Of a stretch of DNA of 64,000 nt, positions 17,672-26,584 are shown piece by piece. This DNA comes from Anaeromassilibacillus senegalensis (GTDB lineage Bacteria; Bacillota; Clostridia; Oscillospirales; Acutalibacteraceae). The stretch is from positions 62,001 through 126,000 of the forward strand of contig NZ_LN868538.1 in assembly GCF_001261775.1 (NCBI RefSeq), given 5' to 3'. The position numbers were made by a program, and so were the translations under genes. Under the pieces are notes generated by a model. The model saw only the letters and a program-made list of their open reading frames with translations, was not told where the DNA came from and did not search any database. Positions within the stretch are counted from its first letter, which is position 1, and every line of letters begins with the position of its first letter.

Positions 17672-18775
17672 TTATGCACATGAATCCGAATGCAAATTAA
17701 ATAAGTTATCAATTTTCATTTGCAGCTTCGGGAAAATATTGACTCCCTTTAGTGCACAACCCATCCATCTTCGAATCTCATCCACCAAACTGCAGATTAA
17801 AAAAACTACAGCAATGGAAACGATCATATGAAGTCCTAAAAAGGGAGAGTCATAAAACTGACCGGTGTGTAGAACATCCTGCCAAAGATGCGTTCGCAGC
17901 AATGGGTTGTCGTGAATGAGATAAACACCAAACGTGGTCGCCGCTATCCGGTTGATCCACTTTGAGGGGCGCATTTTTATGTTTGCGAATAGCAAAAACA
18001 GTCCAATCGCTCCCAGTAACTGAAACGGAGACTCTTTGTACAGACTTAGATAACTTATTACTCCTACCCGATTCAGAACCGGTATGCCATTCGCAATCCA
18101 AATGAAAACAATGGAACTTACAAACGAACAGAAAAAACATAGTCCAAATAACATTCCACCTGATCTCGCCTTTGAAGTTACTTGACAATCCCTGTTTTTT
18201 AAATATCCCATCAGAAAATAGAGATGAACAAACCAGAGCAGGTCATTTCCCCATGGTGTACTGGTTGGCATAAAAAAGGGGATCATCGAGAACATCAATG
18301 TGCTGACAAGCAATAAATTTCTATAGTACGGCAAATTTACTGTAAATTCCTGTATGACGTAGTTTAAAAATGGAGACAGCAATAATAAACCGATGTAAGC
18401 AGTTACAAACCAATACTCTCTAAAAATTGTCGGCAGAAATACCTTTACGGCTTCTTTTCCAGTTATTGAATCATGAAAATAAAAACAAGCAATCAGAAAG
18501 GCTAAACTTGAATAGAATAGGGCTTGCGCTTCAATTTTTACAACACGTTTTACCGAAAACTTTGTATTTAATAAAAAGTAGGCGCTTACTAATACAAAAC
18601 AATTGACGCCTATGTAAACCCCTGCGTGAGCCAAAGCCCCCAGAACACGATTCACACCTATGCTGTTTTCCAGAACTCCTCCATGGTATGCATAATGTCC
18701 TGCAATAATAAAAAGCATACTGATAATCCGCAGCAGCTCAAAGCGAGAATCTCGTGTAGACGTTCTCGTATTCAT
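17672..18775 (-). CDS. Acyltransferase 3 family membrane protein
   Basis: A 367-residue integral membrane protein with about ten hydrophobic segments, starting MNTRTSTRDSRFELLRIISM with the conserved Arg and the early IIAGHYAYHGG histidine region of OafA/WecH-like acyltransferases. These enzymes O-acetylate or O-acylate polysaccharides. The ATG at 18775 is chosen because GAAGGA is nine bases upstream; the ATG at 18784 would give a 4-bp overlap with the polymerase gene but has no spacing to the ribosome site. Confidence 0.88.
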   Translation of the reverse strand: MNTRTSTRDSRFELLRIISMLFIIAGHYAYHGGVLENSIGVNRVLGALAHAGVYIGVNCFVLVSAYFLLNTKFSVKRVVKIEAQALFYSSLAFLIACFYFHDSITGKEAVKVFLPTIFREYWFVTAYIGLLLLSPFLNYVIQEFTVNLPYYRNLLLVSTLMFSMIPFFMPTSTPWGNDLLWFVHLYFLMGYLKNRDCQVTSKARSGGMLFGLCFFCSFVSSIVFIWIANGIPVLNRVGVISYLSLYKESPFQLLGAIGLFLLFANIKMRPSKWINRIAATTFGVYLIHDNPLLRTHLWQDVLHTGQFYDSPFLGLHMIVSIAVVFLICSLVDEIRRWMGCALKGVNIFPKLQMKIDNLFNLHSDSCA

Positions 18776-18780
18776 TCGTA

Positions 18781-20046
18781 TCATTCCTTCTTTTTTATAT
18801 TACAGCCTATGTTTCCAAGAATGACTATAAAAAGCAACGCAAACACACTCATAGACATCACTGTCGTACCGGTAAAGGATCGCACCGCAATGATAATGAT
18901 GATCCCCAATTTATAAACAGAAGAATAAATCTTTTCAGCCCTCCCTGCAAGCACAGAAATGAGGGTTTGTTTAAAGGACCGAAACAGGTTATAAGCAATA
19001 TATACCACATAGGACGCCGCGCCAACCCAACCTGCATTTGCCAAGGAGTCGAAAAAATCCGAATGTAAAGTGGCAAATTGATAAATTCCATACTGTTGTT
19101 TTACCGCTGTGCCAAATCCCAAACCAAAAAGGAATTGGTCCGGCCTACCATTGTTTACTTTGTCCATAACAATAGGCCAATAATCGGCTCTTCCAGATAA
19201 GTTGGCTAAATCTTCGCTTGTTCTTCCACGCAAAATATATTCGAATATTAATTCGGCGTTGCATGCAATAATTATAGCTACAAACAGCATAAACAGCAGC
19301 ATCTTTTTTCTTTTAGTCGCACCCAAACTAAAACAGATCAAAAAAGCAATTGTCAACGCCACAATAGCTGTTCTGCTTTGCGCAAACAGAAGCACAAACG
19401 CCACACAAAACCAATATGCAATTTTACCAAACGTTAACTTCCTGTTCGGAGAAAACATCATACTACGATAAACCGAATCAAACAAAAGAATTGCGGCCAT
19501 ACATCCTAAGGAATTGGCATTAATTTGAATGATGGTATTGACATTTAAAAGAGCTGGTAAAATCGCTCTGGGAATCGCATATCCCGATGTTAGAAGATTT
19601 TGGTTAGGTAAAAGAATTGTAACTATTGCGCTAAAAACAACAATTACCTTTATAAACTTTAATATAAGGTTACAGCTAAAATCATCAAAGATATTCTCTG
19701 CATATCGACCTTGATAATCCCCACAAACAATTGCCAACAAAAGTAGTGACAAAAACTCAACAATTTTCCAAAAGCTAAAAAGCTTATCTGAACTGATAAA
19801 AGCAGTGGAATATATTGCTACAAAGGCAAAAATAAACAACGGTAAGTAACCTACACGGATTTTCGTTATCCCTTTGCTAAAAATATAAGTCACCAAAAGC
19901 AAAATTGCGATAGGCAATAGAAGCATTTTATGGGCAGTAAATCCATTTTGCAAAACCAAACTAGACAATAATATTAAAAGCAATGAAATTGAAATTATTT
20001 TTTCGTCCTGATTTTTATAAGCAGATAAAAAAACAGATTGCTTCAT
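18781..20046 (-). CDS. O-antigen polymerase/ligase-like protein (Wzy type)
   Basis: A 421-residue protein with around twelve hydrophobic segments and a large loop between about residues 285 and 345 that contains LSGRADYWP, GLGFGTAV and LHSDFFD, the pattern of the Wzy_C/O-antigen ligase family. It would polymerise lipid-linked repeat units outside the membrane. Four-base overlaps with the flippase gene upstream and (for the alternative start) the acyltransferase gene downstream place it in the operon. Confidence 0.87.
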   Translation of the reverse strand: MKQSVFLSAYKNQDEKIISISLLLILLSSLVLQNGFTAHKMLLLPIAILLLVTYIFSKGITKIRVGYLPLFIFAFVAIYSTAFISSDKLFSFWKIVEFLSLLLLAIVCGDYQGRYAENIFDDFSCNLILKFIKVIVVFSAIVTILLPNQNLLTSGYAIPRAILPALLNVNTIIQINANSLGCMAAILLFDSVYRSMMFSPNRKLTFGKIAYWFCVAFVLLFAQSRTAIVALTIAFLICFSLGATKRKKMLLFMLFVAIIIACNAELIFEYILRGRTSEDLANLSGRADYWPIVMDKVNNGRPDQFLFGLGFGTAVKQQYGIYQFATLHSDFFDSLANAGWVGAASYVVYIAYNLFRSFKQTLISVLAGRAEKIYSSVYKLGIIIIIAVRSFTGTTVMSMSVFALLFIVILGNIGCNIKKKE

Positions 20047-21269
20047 TTTCTCTCCTTAAATACCCTGATAATTTCTACGATCTGCATTGTCGCAGGAATG
20101 GCATATACCATCAACATAGTGATGCAGGCCCCCATAATCCCTGCTTTCCAAATCAGGAGGCTTCCGCCAACAGCCAGGAACGCAATAGAAAACATCAAAG
20201 TCCGCATAATAATCTGTGGACGCTGAACGGCCTGAAGAACCGCAGAGGCCATATTGACGAAAGACATGAAAATCCCACGAATACAGCAAACCATTAAAAT
20301 GGCTGTACCAACAAGATACTCTTCCCCATAAAGCCAGTTCATCAATTGTCTTCCAATAAAAAACAAGATTCCTGCCCATAAAAAATTGCAAACTAAAATT
20401 AACCCGCCAACCATAAGCAGGCGCTTTTTAACTAACGTATCTTTTTTCTCCGCAAATGCCGCGGAGAAATTGGGCAACAGGTACTGTGATAAGCCTACAA
20501 AAACCGGCTGTGGCAAAACAGCCAGCGTGTTATTATTATTAAAAATTGCAACAGCATCAATTGATATAAATAGCTTAATGAGCCACAAGGCAAGCTGATT
20601 TTTAATAGAATCAGACATACTGATTCCGATACTCCATTTAGCTGTCCACCAGTTCGTCTTCCATGCTTTTTTTAAAGCCCAGGGATGTAACGACACCCTT
20701 ATTTTTCCTATAAGAAATACAACGGTACAAAACATGCAACTGCATCCAATTACCATCAGGATTGCATTAAATGACATATCGTCCTTAGCAAGTAAAAATA
20801 AAAGAACAATTTGTATAACGCATTGTGTACAGCTCATAATCAAACAGCGAACGATACGATTGATACCAAAAAAATACTGCCTCGCACAATCCTTTACCAA
20901 ATATCCTATAAAGAAAATAATCAAGGGAATAACAGCAGCTTCATGAAAAATGAAAATTCTTAATATCGGGATAGCGGCTACAAGTAGTATCAAAAAAACA
21001 ACCTCAATTCCAGCGGATGCCGAAATATATGTCATTTTATCTTTCTCATTCTGCATTTTAGGATAATGAACATTAAATGGTACAGCAATTACCACACGTT
21101 GCAGCCCCAAAAAAATCATAACAATAGAAAGTAGGAGCGCATAAGAACCGGATATGGTTAAATTGGTTGCTCTCGCAATGATGATACCTGTAAGGAAAGA
21201 CGTAATACTGGCAAACCCCTGCTCCACCATTGACATTAAGCTGCCCGATAAAAACGCATTTCTTTTCAT
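20043..21269 (-). CDS. Polysaccharide flippase (Wzx/MATE-like)
   Basis: A 408-residue membrane protein with about twelve segments, starting MKRNAFLSGSLMSMVEQGFA. The hydropathy pattern, the early Ser/Gln-rich helix and the neighbours fit an oligosaccharide flippase that turns the undecaprenyl-linked repeat unit to the outer face. It overlaps both neighbouring genes by 4 bp. Identification rests on topology and context more than on a unique motif. Confidence 0.82.
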   Translation of the reverse strand: MKRNAFLSGSLMSMVEQGFASITSFLTGIIIARATNLTISGSYALLLSIVMIFLGLQRVVIAVPFNVHYPKMQNEKDKMTYISASAGIEVVFLILLVAAIPILRIFIFHEAAVIPLIIFFIGYLVKDCARQYFFGINRIVRCLIMSCTQCVIQIVLLFLLAKDDMSFNAILMVIGCSCMFCTVVFLIGKIRVSLHPWALKKAWKTNWWTAKWSIGISMSDSIKNQLALWLIKLFISIDAVAIFNNNNTLAVLPQPVFVGLSQYLLPNFSAAFAEKKDTLVKKRLLMVGGLILVCNFLWAGILFFIGRQLMNWLYGEEYLVGTAILMVCCIRGIFMSFVNMASAVLQAVQRPQIIMRTLMFSIAFLAVGGSLLIWKAGIMGACITMLMVYAIPATMQIVEIIRVFKERK

Positions 21270-22411
21270 TTAAACAATCCTTCATACTGTCGACATATCG
21301 ACTCCCAGTTATAGACATCTTTTATACGGTAATTCGCCTTCTCGCCAAAGCGTGTCCTTTCTTCCAGTGTTAAGCAATCAGTCGCTTCAAGCAAATTCGC
21401 TAAACTGCCTGGCTGTTTCGACCAATACAGAGCGCTTTCTTCTGCTACCTCCTGATTAAATCCTACATTAAGTAATAGATTTACTTTAGTGCTTGCCAAA
21501 GCTTCCAATAGGCTCGGATTTGTGCCGCCAACTTCATGTCCATGAATATAGCCATATGCTTCTTCACGAATTTTTTTCAGCAATTCCTGATCATAAACGG
21601 TTCCAACAAATTTAATGCGCGAGTCCTTTTCAAAACTTGTTTTTTCGGACAAGGATTTATAGAACTTGTTCTGCTCTACATTTGTAATCACCACAAGATC
21701 CTTCTTGGTATTACTCTGCATGAACTCAGTCAGCATTGTTTCATAGTTGTTTTCCGGAACAAATCGTCCTACAATTAAATAATAATTTCCGCTTTGCACT
21801 CCGAACTTTTCGTACCACGATTGGAGTTTTTCCATTGAACAGGTAGAATGTATTACATCCGCTCCATAAGCAATGAACGTTGTGGCCCGGGCCTTTGACG
21901 GATATGTGGCTTGTACATATTTTTCAATATTTTGGGAGTCACAGACAACAAGATCCGCATTTTTTACAATACAAGCCTCACAATACAGTAGAATTCTTTT
22001 GGCTAAACCGTTCCACTTGGCCCGTTTCCACTCCAAGCCATCCGGATTTACAAAAATTCTGGCATTGTATTTTCTTAGTCGATTTGCATGCAGATACAGC
22101 AATGGTCCAACCCGGCATCCTAAAACATAAACAATCACATTTTCAGGATGATTTTCTTTTATCCACTGCTCCACCTGTCGTAGCACACGGCTGACATGTA
22201 AAGTACGACCTGGTGCCCCGGGTAAAGGCACTTTTACGTTAAAGCAGTCCGCTTCATGATACTCAAAATGCTTTTCCTCTTGATTCATACAGGAAACATG
22301 GTAACGGATGGAGGGATCCGTTTTACCTGCTGTCAAATTTTCAACAAAAGTCTCAAATCCGCCATACTGGGCAGGAATTCCTTTACTCCCAACTAAAAAC
22401 ACATCCGTCAT
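21266..22411 (-). CDS. Rhamnosyltransferase-like glycosyltransferase with DUF1972 N terminus
   Basis: A 381-residue GT-B transferase starting MTDVFLVGSKGIPAQYGGFE, the N-terminal signature of the DUF1972/Cps2T-like family, which in streptococci adds rhamnose to lipid-linked glucose. The C-terminal part has YYLIVGRFVPENNYE and GHEVGGTNPSLLEALA. With the initiating transferase at 24702-25343 and the rfbABDC genes, it suggests a polymer whose second sugar is rhamnose. That linkage is inferred from the family, not from this sequence alone. Confidence 0.88.
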   Translation of the reverse strand: MTDVFLVGSKGIPAQYGGFETFVENLTAGKTDPSIRYHVSCMNQEEKHFEYHEADCFNVKVPLPGAPGRTLHVSRVLRQVEQWIKENHPENVIVYVLGCRVGPLLYLHANRLRKYNARIFVNPDGLEWKRAKWNGLAKRILLYCEACIVKNADLVVCDSQNIEKYVQATYPSKARATTFIAYGADVIHSTCSMEKLQSWYEKFGVQSGNYYLIVGRFVPENNYETMLTEFMQSNTKKDLVVITNVEQNKFYKSLSEKTSFEKDSRIKFVGTVYDQELLKKIREEAYGYIHGHEVGGTNPSLLEALASTKVNLLLNVGFNQEVAEESALYWSKQPGSLANLLEATDCLTLEERTRFGEKANYRIKDVYNWESICRQYEGLFK

Positions 22412-22501
22412 AATATAAATACCTCATTAAATCAATATAAAAAAAGAAAGCCTGAACGCCCATCAAACACAAAATCATTTCAGCTTCATATACGGGAAAA
22501 T

Positions 22502-23191
22502 TCAGCTGCTGAGAATCATCTGCGTACTTTTAGTAATCCAAGCTTCTAGCTCTCCATACTTTCTCTTTTTTAAAATCTTTTGCGCAACATCAAAGCACAC
22601 CGGCCGTGCCCCGCAATTATGCGCGTCGCTGCCCAAAAGGACCGGGATTCCTAAAAAATGCAAGTCTTTTATTAAATCCATCGTTTCCCGATTGGCCAGC
22701 ATGTTAGCGCTGATTTGAACAACCACTTTAGGAAGCTGCAAAAGTTCCCGCAGGCCTTCCTGTTCGTACCATAGGTATCTTTCAAAATGGGCCAATATAG
22801 GAATCACTGAAAAGGCGTACGCAATCTCTTCAATCTCCTGTACCATCCAACTTTTATAGCGGGATGCCGGCAATTCGAGCAGAACAGCGGATAAACCCTC
22901 ATAAAAAAGCGGCGTTAAATCCAACCGACAAATCTCCGGTTCAAGCGCGACCTCCGCAGCCATTCGCAAGGCGACTTTTATGGAATTCCCTTCTTCCAAT
23001 TGAGCACGCGCAGTCTGCCTTTTCTCCACAAAATCCTCTATCTTATCACAATGGGCATAATAATGCGGGGTGGCAAATACTGTCTTCACCTGCTGATTTT
23101 CCATAGCGTGCAACATCGCAGAAGCTTCTTCCACATCTTTTGCACCATCGTCTATTCCAGGAAGAATATGGCTGTGAAAATCTATCCACAT
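22502..23191 (-). CDS. cpsB: CpsB/CapC-type tyrosine-protein phosphatase
   Basis: A 229-residue manganese-dependent PHP-fold phosphatase that dephosphorylates CpsD. The metal ligands appear in MWIDFHSHILPGIDDGAKD, FATPHYYAH, AHFERY and LLGSDAHN. The start at 23191 is set by GAGGGG six bases upstream; 10 bp separate it from the kinase gene. Together with CpsC and CpsD it forms the phospho-switch that controls chain length and export. Confidence 0.94.
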   Translation of the reverse strand: MWIDFHSHILPGIDDGAKDVEEASAMLHAMENQQVKTVFATPHYYAHCDKIEDFVEKRQTARAQLEEGNSIKVALRMAAEVALEPEICRLDLTPLFYEGLSAVLLELPASRYKSWMVQEIEEIAYAFSVIPILAHFERYLWYEQEGLRELLQLPKVVVQISANMLANRETMDLIKDLHFLGIPVLLGSDAHNCGARPVCFDVAQKILKKRKYGELEAWITKSTQMILSS

Positions 23192-23201
23192 GGCATTCCC
23201 C

Positions 23202-23954
23202 TCATTTTTCCGCTGCTTTTTTCGGCTCATAGCTCCCATAATAGGAGCTATAGTAGGAAGAGTAGGATTTATACGGTTTATTTTTCTCTTCAACATCATT
23301 GATTACCGTTCCAAGAACCACGCCATCTACCTTGCGAATACTGTCAATTGCTTTCTGCAAGATATCGTAAGTCGTCTGCTTTTGCCTGGCAATCAAAACA
23401 ACACCCGCGACCTTATCAGCCAAAACCAAAGCGTCCGAAAGAATGCTCACTGGAGGCGTATCAATAAAAATATAATCATATTGTTCGGACAATTTTTCCA
23501 GAATCGTGTTCATCGATTTGGAGGCAAGTAATTCTACCGGATTGGGAGGCTGCTGACCTGCCGTTATAATATCTAACGACGACTTATCATGCACAATAGC
23601 ATCTTCCAAGCCGCAAAAACCACCCAGCAACTGGGAAATACCCTTTCCTTTCGGAATACCAAAAATACGGTGCTGTACCGCGCGGCGCATATCCGCATCA
23701 ATCAGCAAAACACGCGCACCTGTTTGGGCCATTGAAATTGCCAAATTGGCACAGCTAATGGATTTTCCCGCATCGGGTTCCGCACTCGAAACCAGAACTA
23801 CTTTTTTATCCGCATCTGATAAAGTAAACAGCAGATTGGTTCGAATCAGCTTGTATGCTTCTGTAACATGGAATTTCTTTGTATCATCCAGCCTATAGCT
23901 GGTCCACATGGTTGAATTCAACTTTTCCATGCCCCTTAAATAACGCTTTGCCAA
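23202..23954 (-). CDS. cpsD: CpsD/CapB-type tyrosine kinase
   Basis: A bacterial tyrosine kinase of about 250 residues. Walker A is AEPDAGKS (about 58-65), Walker A' VLLIDADMRR, Walker B YIFIDTPP, and the C terminus has a cluster of tyrosines (KSYSSYYSSYYGSYE) for autophosphorylation. A TTG at 23954, seven bases after AGAAGG and four bases past the cpsC stop, is the most likely start; the first ATG (23930) is only one base from a weak ribosome site and is the alternative. It needs the membrane partner CpsC for activity. Confidence 0.93.
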   Translation of the reverse strand: MAKRYLRGMEKLNSTMWTSYRLDDTKKFHVTEAYKLIRTNLLFTLSDADKKVVLVSSAEPDAGKSISCANLAISMAQTGARVLLIDADMRRAVQHRIFGIPKGKGISQLLGGFCGLEDAIVHDKSSLDIITAGQQPPNPVELLASKSMNTILEKLSEQYDYIFIDTPPVSILSDALVLADKVAGVVLIARQKQTTYDILQKAIDSIRKVDGVVLGTVINDVEEKNKPYKSYSSYYSSYYGSYEPKKAAEK

Positions 23955-23958
23955 ACAA

Positions 23959-24654
23959 TCACCTTCTTTCCTTTTCAACACGGATTTTAGGGATTTCCCC
24001 CAACACAGGAACATCAACATGCTTTCTCAAATCGTCTTCACTCTTCACTGTGTTGTCCGCCATTTCCCGATAGAACGTCCATCCGATCATAAGAACCAAA
24101 CCGATTAGAGCTCCAATCAGAGCATTTTTTACTACACTTGGAGAGGACGGAGCTGTTGCCGCCTTTGCTTCTCCCAGTACCTCCACAGAGCCTGCTTTTA
24201 CCACTCGCTGCAGTACCTCCGGTGCTATATCCGCAAACACATTGCAAATTTCCGCCGAAAGCTGTGGATCCTCTGTATTGGCAGAAATAGAAAGTACCTC
24301 TGTATCGTTTACCGCCCCCATGGAAATCATTCCTGCCAGCTTGGCCGCTGACACCGGACGGCTTAGTTGCTCTGCCACCTGTTCTATCACGTGCTCATCC
24401 TGCAGGATCACTATATAAGTGCCAACAAGCTTTTGAGAAGCGTTAATATCATTCACATTTAAAGCATTATTTAAAATCGGCTGTCCATTATTTACATACA
24501 GCGAAACCGATGAAGTATACTTTTTAGGAAGCACGAACATCGAAATCAATACGGCGCAAATCAGGCCAACCGCCAACCCGGCAAGAATTCCTTTCATGTG
24601 CTTACGAATGACATAAAAGAGTTCCCGCAAATCGAGCTCGGTAGTTTCCTCCAT
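23959..24654 (-). CDS. cpsC: CpsC/Wzz-type chain-length regulator and kinase activator
   Basis: A 231-residue membrane protein with two transmembrane helices (about 20-42 and 173-193) flanking an extracytoplasmic domain, and the cytoplasmic tail KSEDDLRKHVDVPVLGEIPK that docks and activates the separate tyrosine kinase in Firmicutes. The N-terminal LRELFYVIRKHMK and YTSSVSLYV segments are typical of the family. It lies 47 bp after the initiating transferase. Confidence 0.93.
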   Translation of the reverse strand: MEETTELDLRELFYVIRKHMKGILAGLAVGLICAVLISMFVLPKKYTSSVSLYVNNGQPILNNALNVNDINASQKLVGTYIVILQDEHVIEQVAEQLSRPVSAAKLAGMISMGAVNDTEVLSISANTEDPQLSAEICNVFADIAPEVLQRVVKAGSVEVLGEAKAATAPSSPSVVKNALIGALIGLVLMIGWTFYREMADNTVKSEDDLRKHVDVPVLGEIPKIRVEKERR

Positions 24655-24701
24655 GTTTTCAATCCTCTCTAAATAAAATAAATTTTAAACAATGCAAGCA
24701 T

Positions 24702-25343
24702 TTAACTTGCTTTATTTTCAACGGATTCTTCCATTTGTTTTTCAAAACGAAAGACCTTTGTTTTTCCCTCTTGAATATCAGCTCTCCTTAACACATAAAG
24801 AATGGTCTTCAAAAATATAAGCATGTCCATCTTAAAGCCATAATGATCCACATAGTATGTGTCGTAAGATGTTTTATCTTCAACACTGACTAAATCGCGT
24901 CCATTGATCTGTGCCCAGCCGGACAGCCCAGGCTTTACATCGTAAACGCCTTTCCCTTCTCTGGACTGAATCAAATCTAATTCTGAAAGAACAACCGGTC
25001 GGGGGCCAATAAAACTCATTTCTCCTTTGAGAATGTTTATCAGCTGTGGGATTTCGTCAATACTTGTATTGCGCAGAAATTTCCCGACAGGCGTAATATA
25101 AGAACCCGAATTTTCCAAATTTCTGGTAGCGCAGTCCTTTGGTGCTTCTACATACATGGTTCGAAATTTATAAATTGTAAACGGCTTCATATGTAATCCC
25201 ATTCTTGGCTGCCTGAACAACACAGGGCCAGGGGATTCTAATTTAATGACAACCCCCACAACGCAACATACAGGAAGCAGTATAACAAGCCCAAGTAACG
25301 CTGCTACAACGTCAAATATTCTTTTACAAAAGCGAAATATCAT
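24702..25343 (-). CDS. Undecaprenyl-phosphate sugar-1-phosphate transferase (initiating transferase)
   Basis: A short (213-residue) polyisoprenyl-phosphate hexose-1-phosphate transferase with a single N-terminal membrane segment. Family motifs are [32 protein letters not shown] and FIGPRPVV, and further on [13 protein letters not shown]. It loads the first sugar phosphate onto undecaprenyl phosphate. The long multi-spanning N-terminal half of WbaP-type enzymes is absent. The start is either 25343 (GAGGG eight bases upstream, chosen) or 25361. It is the first gene of the polysaccharide operon. Confidence 0.93.
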   Translation of the reverse strand: MIFRFCKRIFDVVAALLGLVILLPVCCVVGVVIKLESPGPVLFRQPRMGLHMKPFTIYKFRTMYVEAPKDCATRNLENSGSYITPVGKFLRNTSIDEIPQLINILKGEMSFIGPRPVVLSELDLIQSREGKGVYDVKPGLSGWAQINGRDLVSVEDKTSYDTYYVDHYGFKMDMLIFLKTILYVLRRADIQEGKTKVFRFEKQMEESVENKAS

Positions 25344-25418
25344 ATCAGTTTCCCTCCGCATGATCCCTCATAAAACGCAAATCTTATAACATAATTTTAT
25401 TGAAAGGTGGACAGTACC

Positions 25419-25496
25419 ATGTGGATAAATATCGCCTGCTTTATCATCGGTGGTATCACCATGTTTGTAATCATGGCATTTTTTAAGGTAAAGTAG
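25419..25496 (+). CDS. 25-residue hydrophobic peptide, DUF3789-like
   Basis: A very short gene with AAAGGTGG eight bases before the ATG. The product, MWINIACFIIGGITMFVIMA followed by FFKVK, is one membrane segment with a short basic tail and resembles the short DUF3789 proteins of Clostridia. It is divergent from the polysaccharide operon and lies in that operon's presumed promoter region. Function unknown. Support is the ribosome site plus the typical composition; no neighbour confirms it. Confidence 0.6.
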   Translation: MWINIACFIIGGITMFVIMAFFKVK

Positions 25497-25665
25497 TCTC
25501 ACCCAACCAGATTTACAAACTCCAAAATTGTGTTCTATTCCATTTTATCGATCCATATTTTCTGCATAATATACAACCATTTAAAATTCATATGGTTTAA
25601 TAGGCAATGATACAATTGTTCATTTTGGAATAAAGCTTTACGATTTCCAGCCGCCTTTGCGCAAC

Positions 25666-26202
25666 TTACTTTTCCATTTGTTTACTTAAAAAGCTTGCTG
25701 CAGCTCTCGTCAGCTTCTCTTCTGATTCATTTGCCGGCGTAAACTCATCGTCCTGCAACAAAACCACTGCACCCATAATTTCACTGGAGACAACAATCGG
25801 ATATACAACGCCAGCCACTTTATCAATTCCTTCTATCGGATAGAGCTTCTCGTCATTTTCTTTACAGATGTACGATTTTTGCTCCTGTAAATAGTCATCC
25901 AATTCAACAGAAACGCGTCTGCCAATGTATTCTTTTCGGGATATCCCGGCAGCAATAACATGATCTTTATCACAAATAACAGAGGGCTTGCCTGTTACAT
26001 TGCTCAGGACTTCTGCATACTGTTCTGCAAACGCCGCCAATTCTCCCACAGGGGAATATTTTTTAAAAGTAACCCCTCCTTGTGCATCGGTAAATATTTC
26101 CAGTGCATCTCCCTCAAAGATCCGCAGAGTACGACGAATTTCTTTTGGGATGACGACTCTTCCCAAGTCGTCGATTCTTCGGACAATTCCAGTAGCTTTC
26201 AA
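25666..26202 (-). CDS. spoVT: Stage V sporulation protein T
   Basis: A 178-residue regulator of forespore gene expression. The N-terminal AbrB/SpoVT DNA-binding domain is ATGIVRRIDDLGRVVIPKEI and the C-terminal part (about 55-178) is a GAF-like sensor with AGVVYPIVVSSEIMGAVVLL. Translation most likely starts at a TTG at 26202, seven bases after AGGAGGAG, which gives the exact usual length of the family; longer in-frame extensions lack a ribosome site. It is strong evidence that the organism forms endospores. Confidence 0.95.
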   Translation of the reverse strand: MKATGIVRRIDDLGRVVIPKEIRRTLRIFEGDALEIFTDAQGGVTFKKYSPVGELAAFAEQYAEVLSNVTGKPSVICDKDHVIAAGISRKEYIGRRVSVELDDYLQEQKSYICKENDEKLYPIEGIDKVAGVVYPIVVSSEIMGAVVLLQDDEFTPANESEEKLTRAAASFLSKQMEK

Positions 26203-26584
26203 TTTAATTCTCCTCCTAGCAAATTTTGTCAAAATGTGGTATTCTAGTAAAGTGAAAATGCATTAGCACGCTGTCTTCATTAAGTTTTTGGTAAGAAAAT
26301 TGCTTGTCTACTTACCAAAACCTTTTCCTTACTATTTCAAATTATTTTCCTAAAGTAAATAACTTTAAGATGTAAAAAACGGTCGAAATTCTTCTGTATA
26401 TTATAATCCCTGCACCCTTATATCGCAAGGTTCAAAATTCTTTTTTCTGCAAATTTATGCATCTTTGGGATATTAGTGAATTTTCAGTAACAAATTTCTT
26501 TGCAATTTGTTAACAATATAAATGTAGCAGATATAATTCCCGTCAATTTTTTGGTCATAAAATTAGAGAATAAGAGGTGGAAAA
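26203..26584. promoter_or_regulatory. spoVT-integrase intergenic region with three dyads
   Basis: This AT-rich, gene-free stretch holds a perfect 10-bp dyad TTTTGGTAAG (26286-26295 with 26311-26320), the left inverted repeat of the recombinase element (26344-26369), and a perfect 9-bp dyad TAACAAATT (26488-26496 with 26504-26512). A possible -10 box TATAAT lies at 26532-26537, 48 bases before the integrase start. The dyads are candidate recombinase or regulator binding sites; none is assigned. Confidence 0.5.
26344..26369 (+). repeat. Left inverted repeat flanking the tyrosine recombinase
   Basis: A 26-base sequence that recurs in inverted orientation at 27780-27805 with two mismatches. Its core TAAAGT-AAATA-ACTTTA is itself a dyad with a 5-base asymmetric spacer, the layout expected for a tyrosine-recombinase core site. 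Confidence 0.75.
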
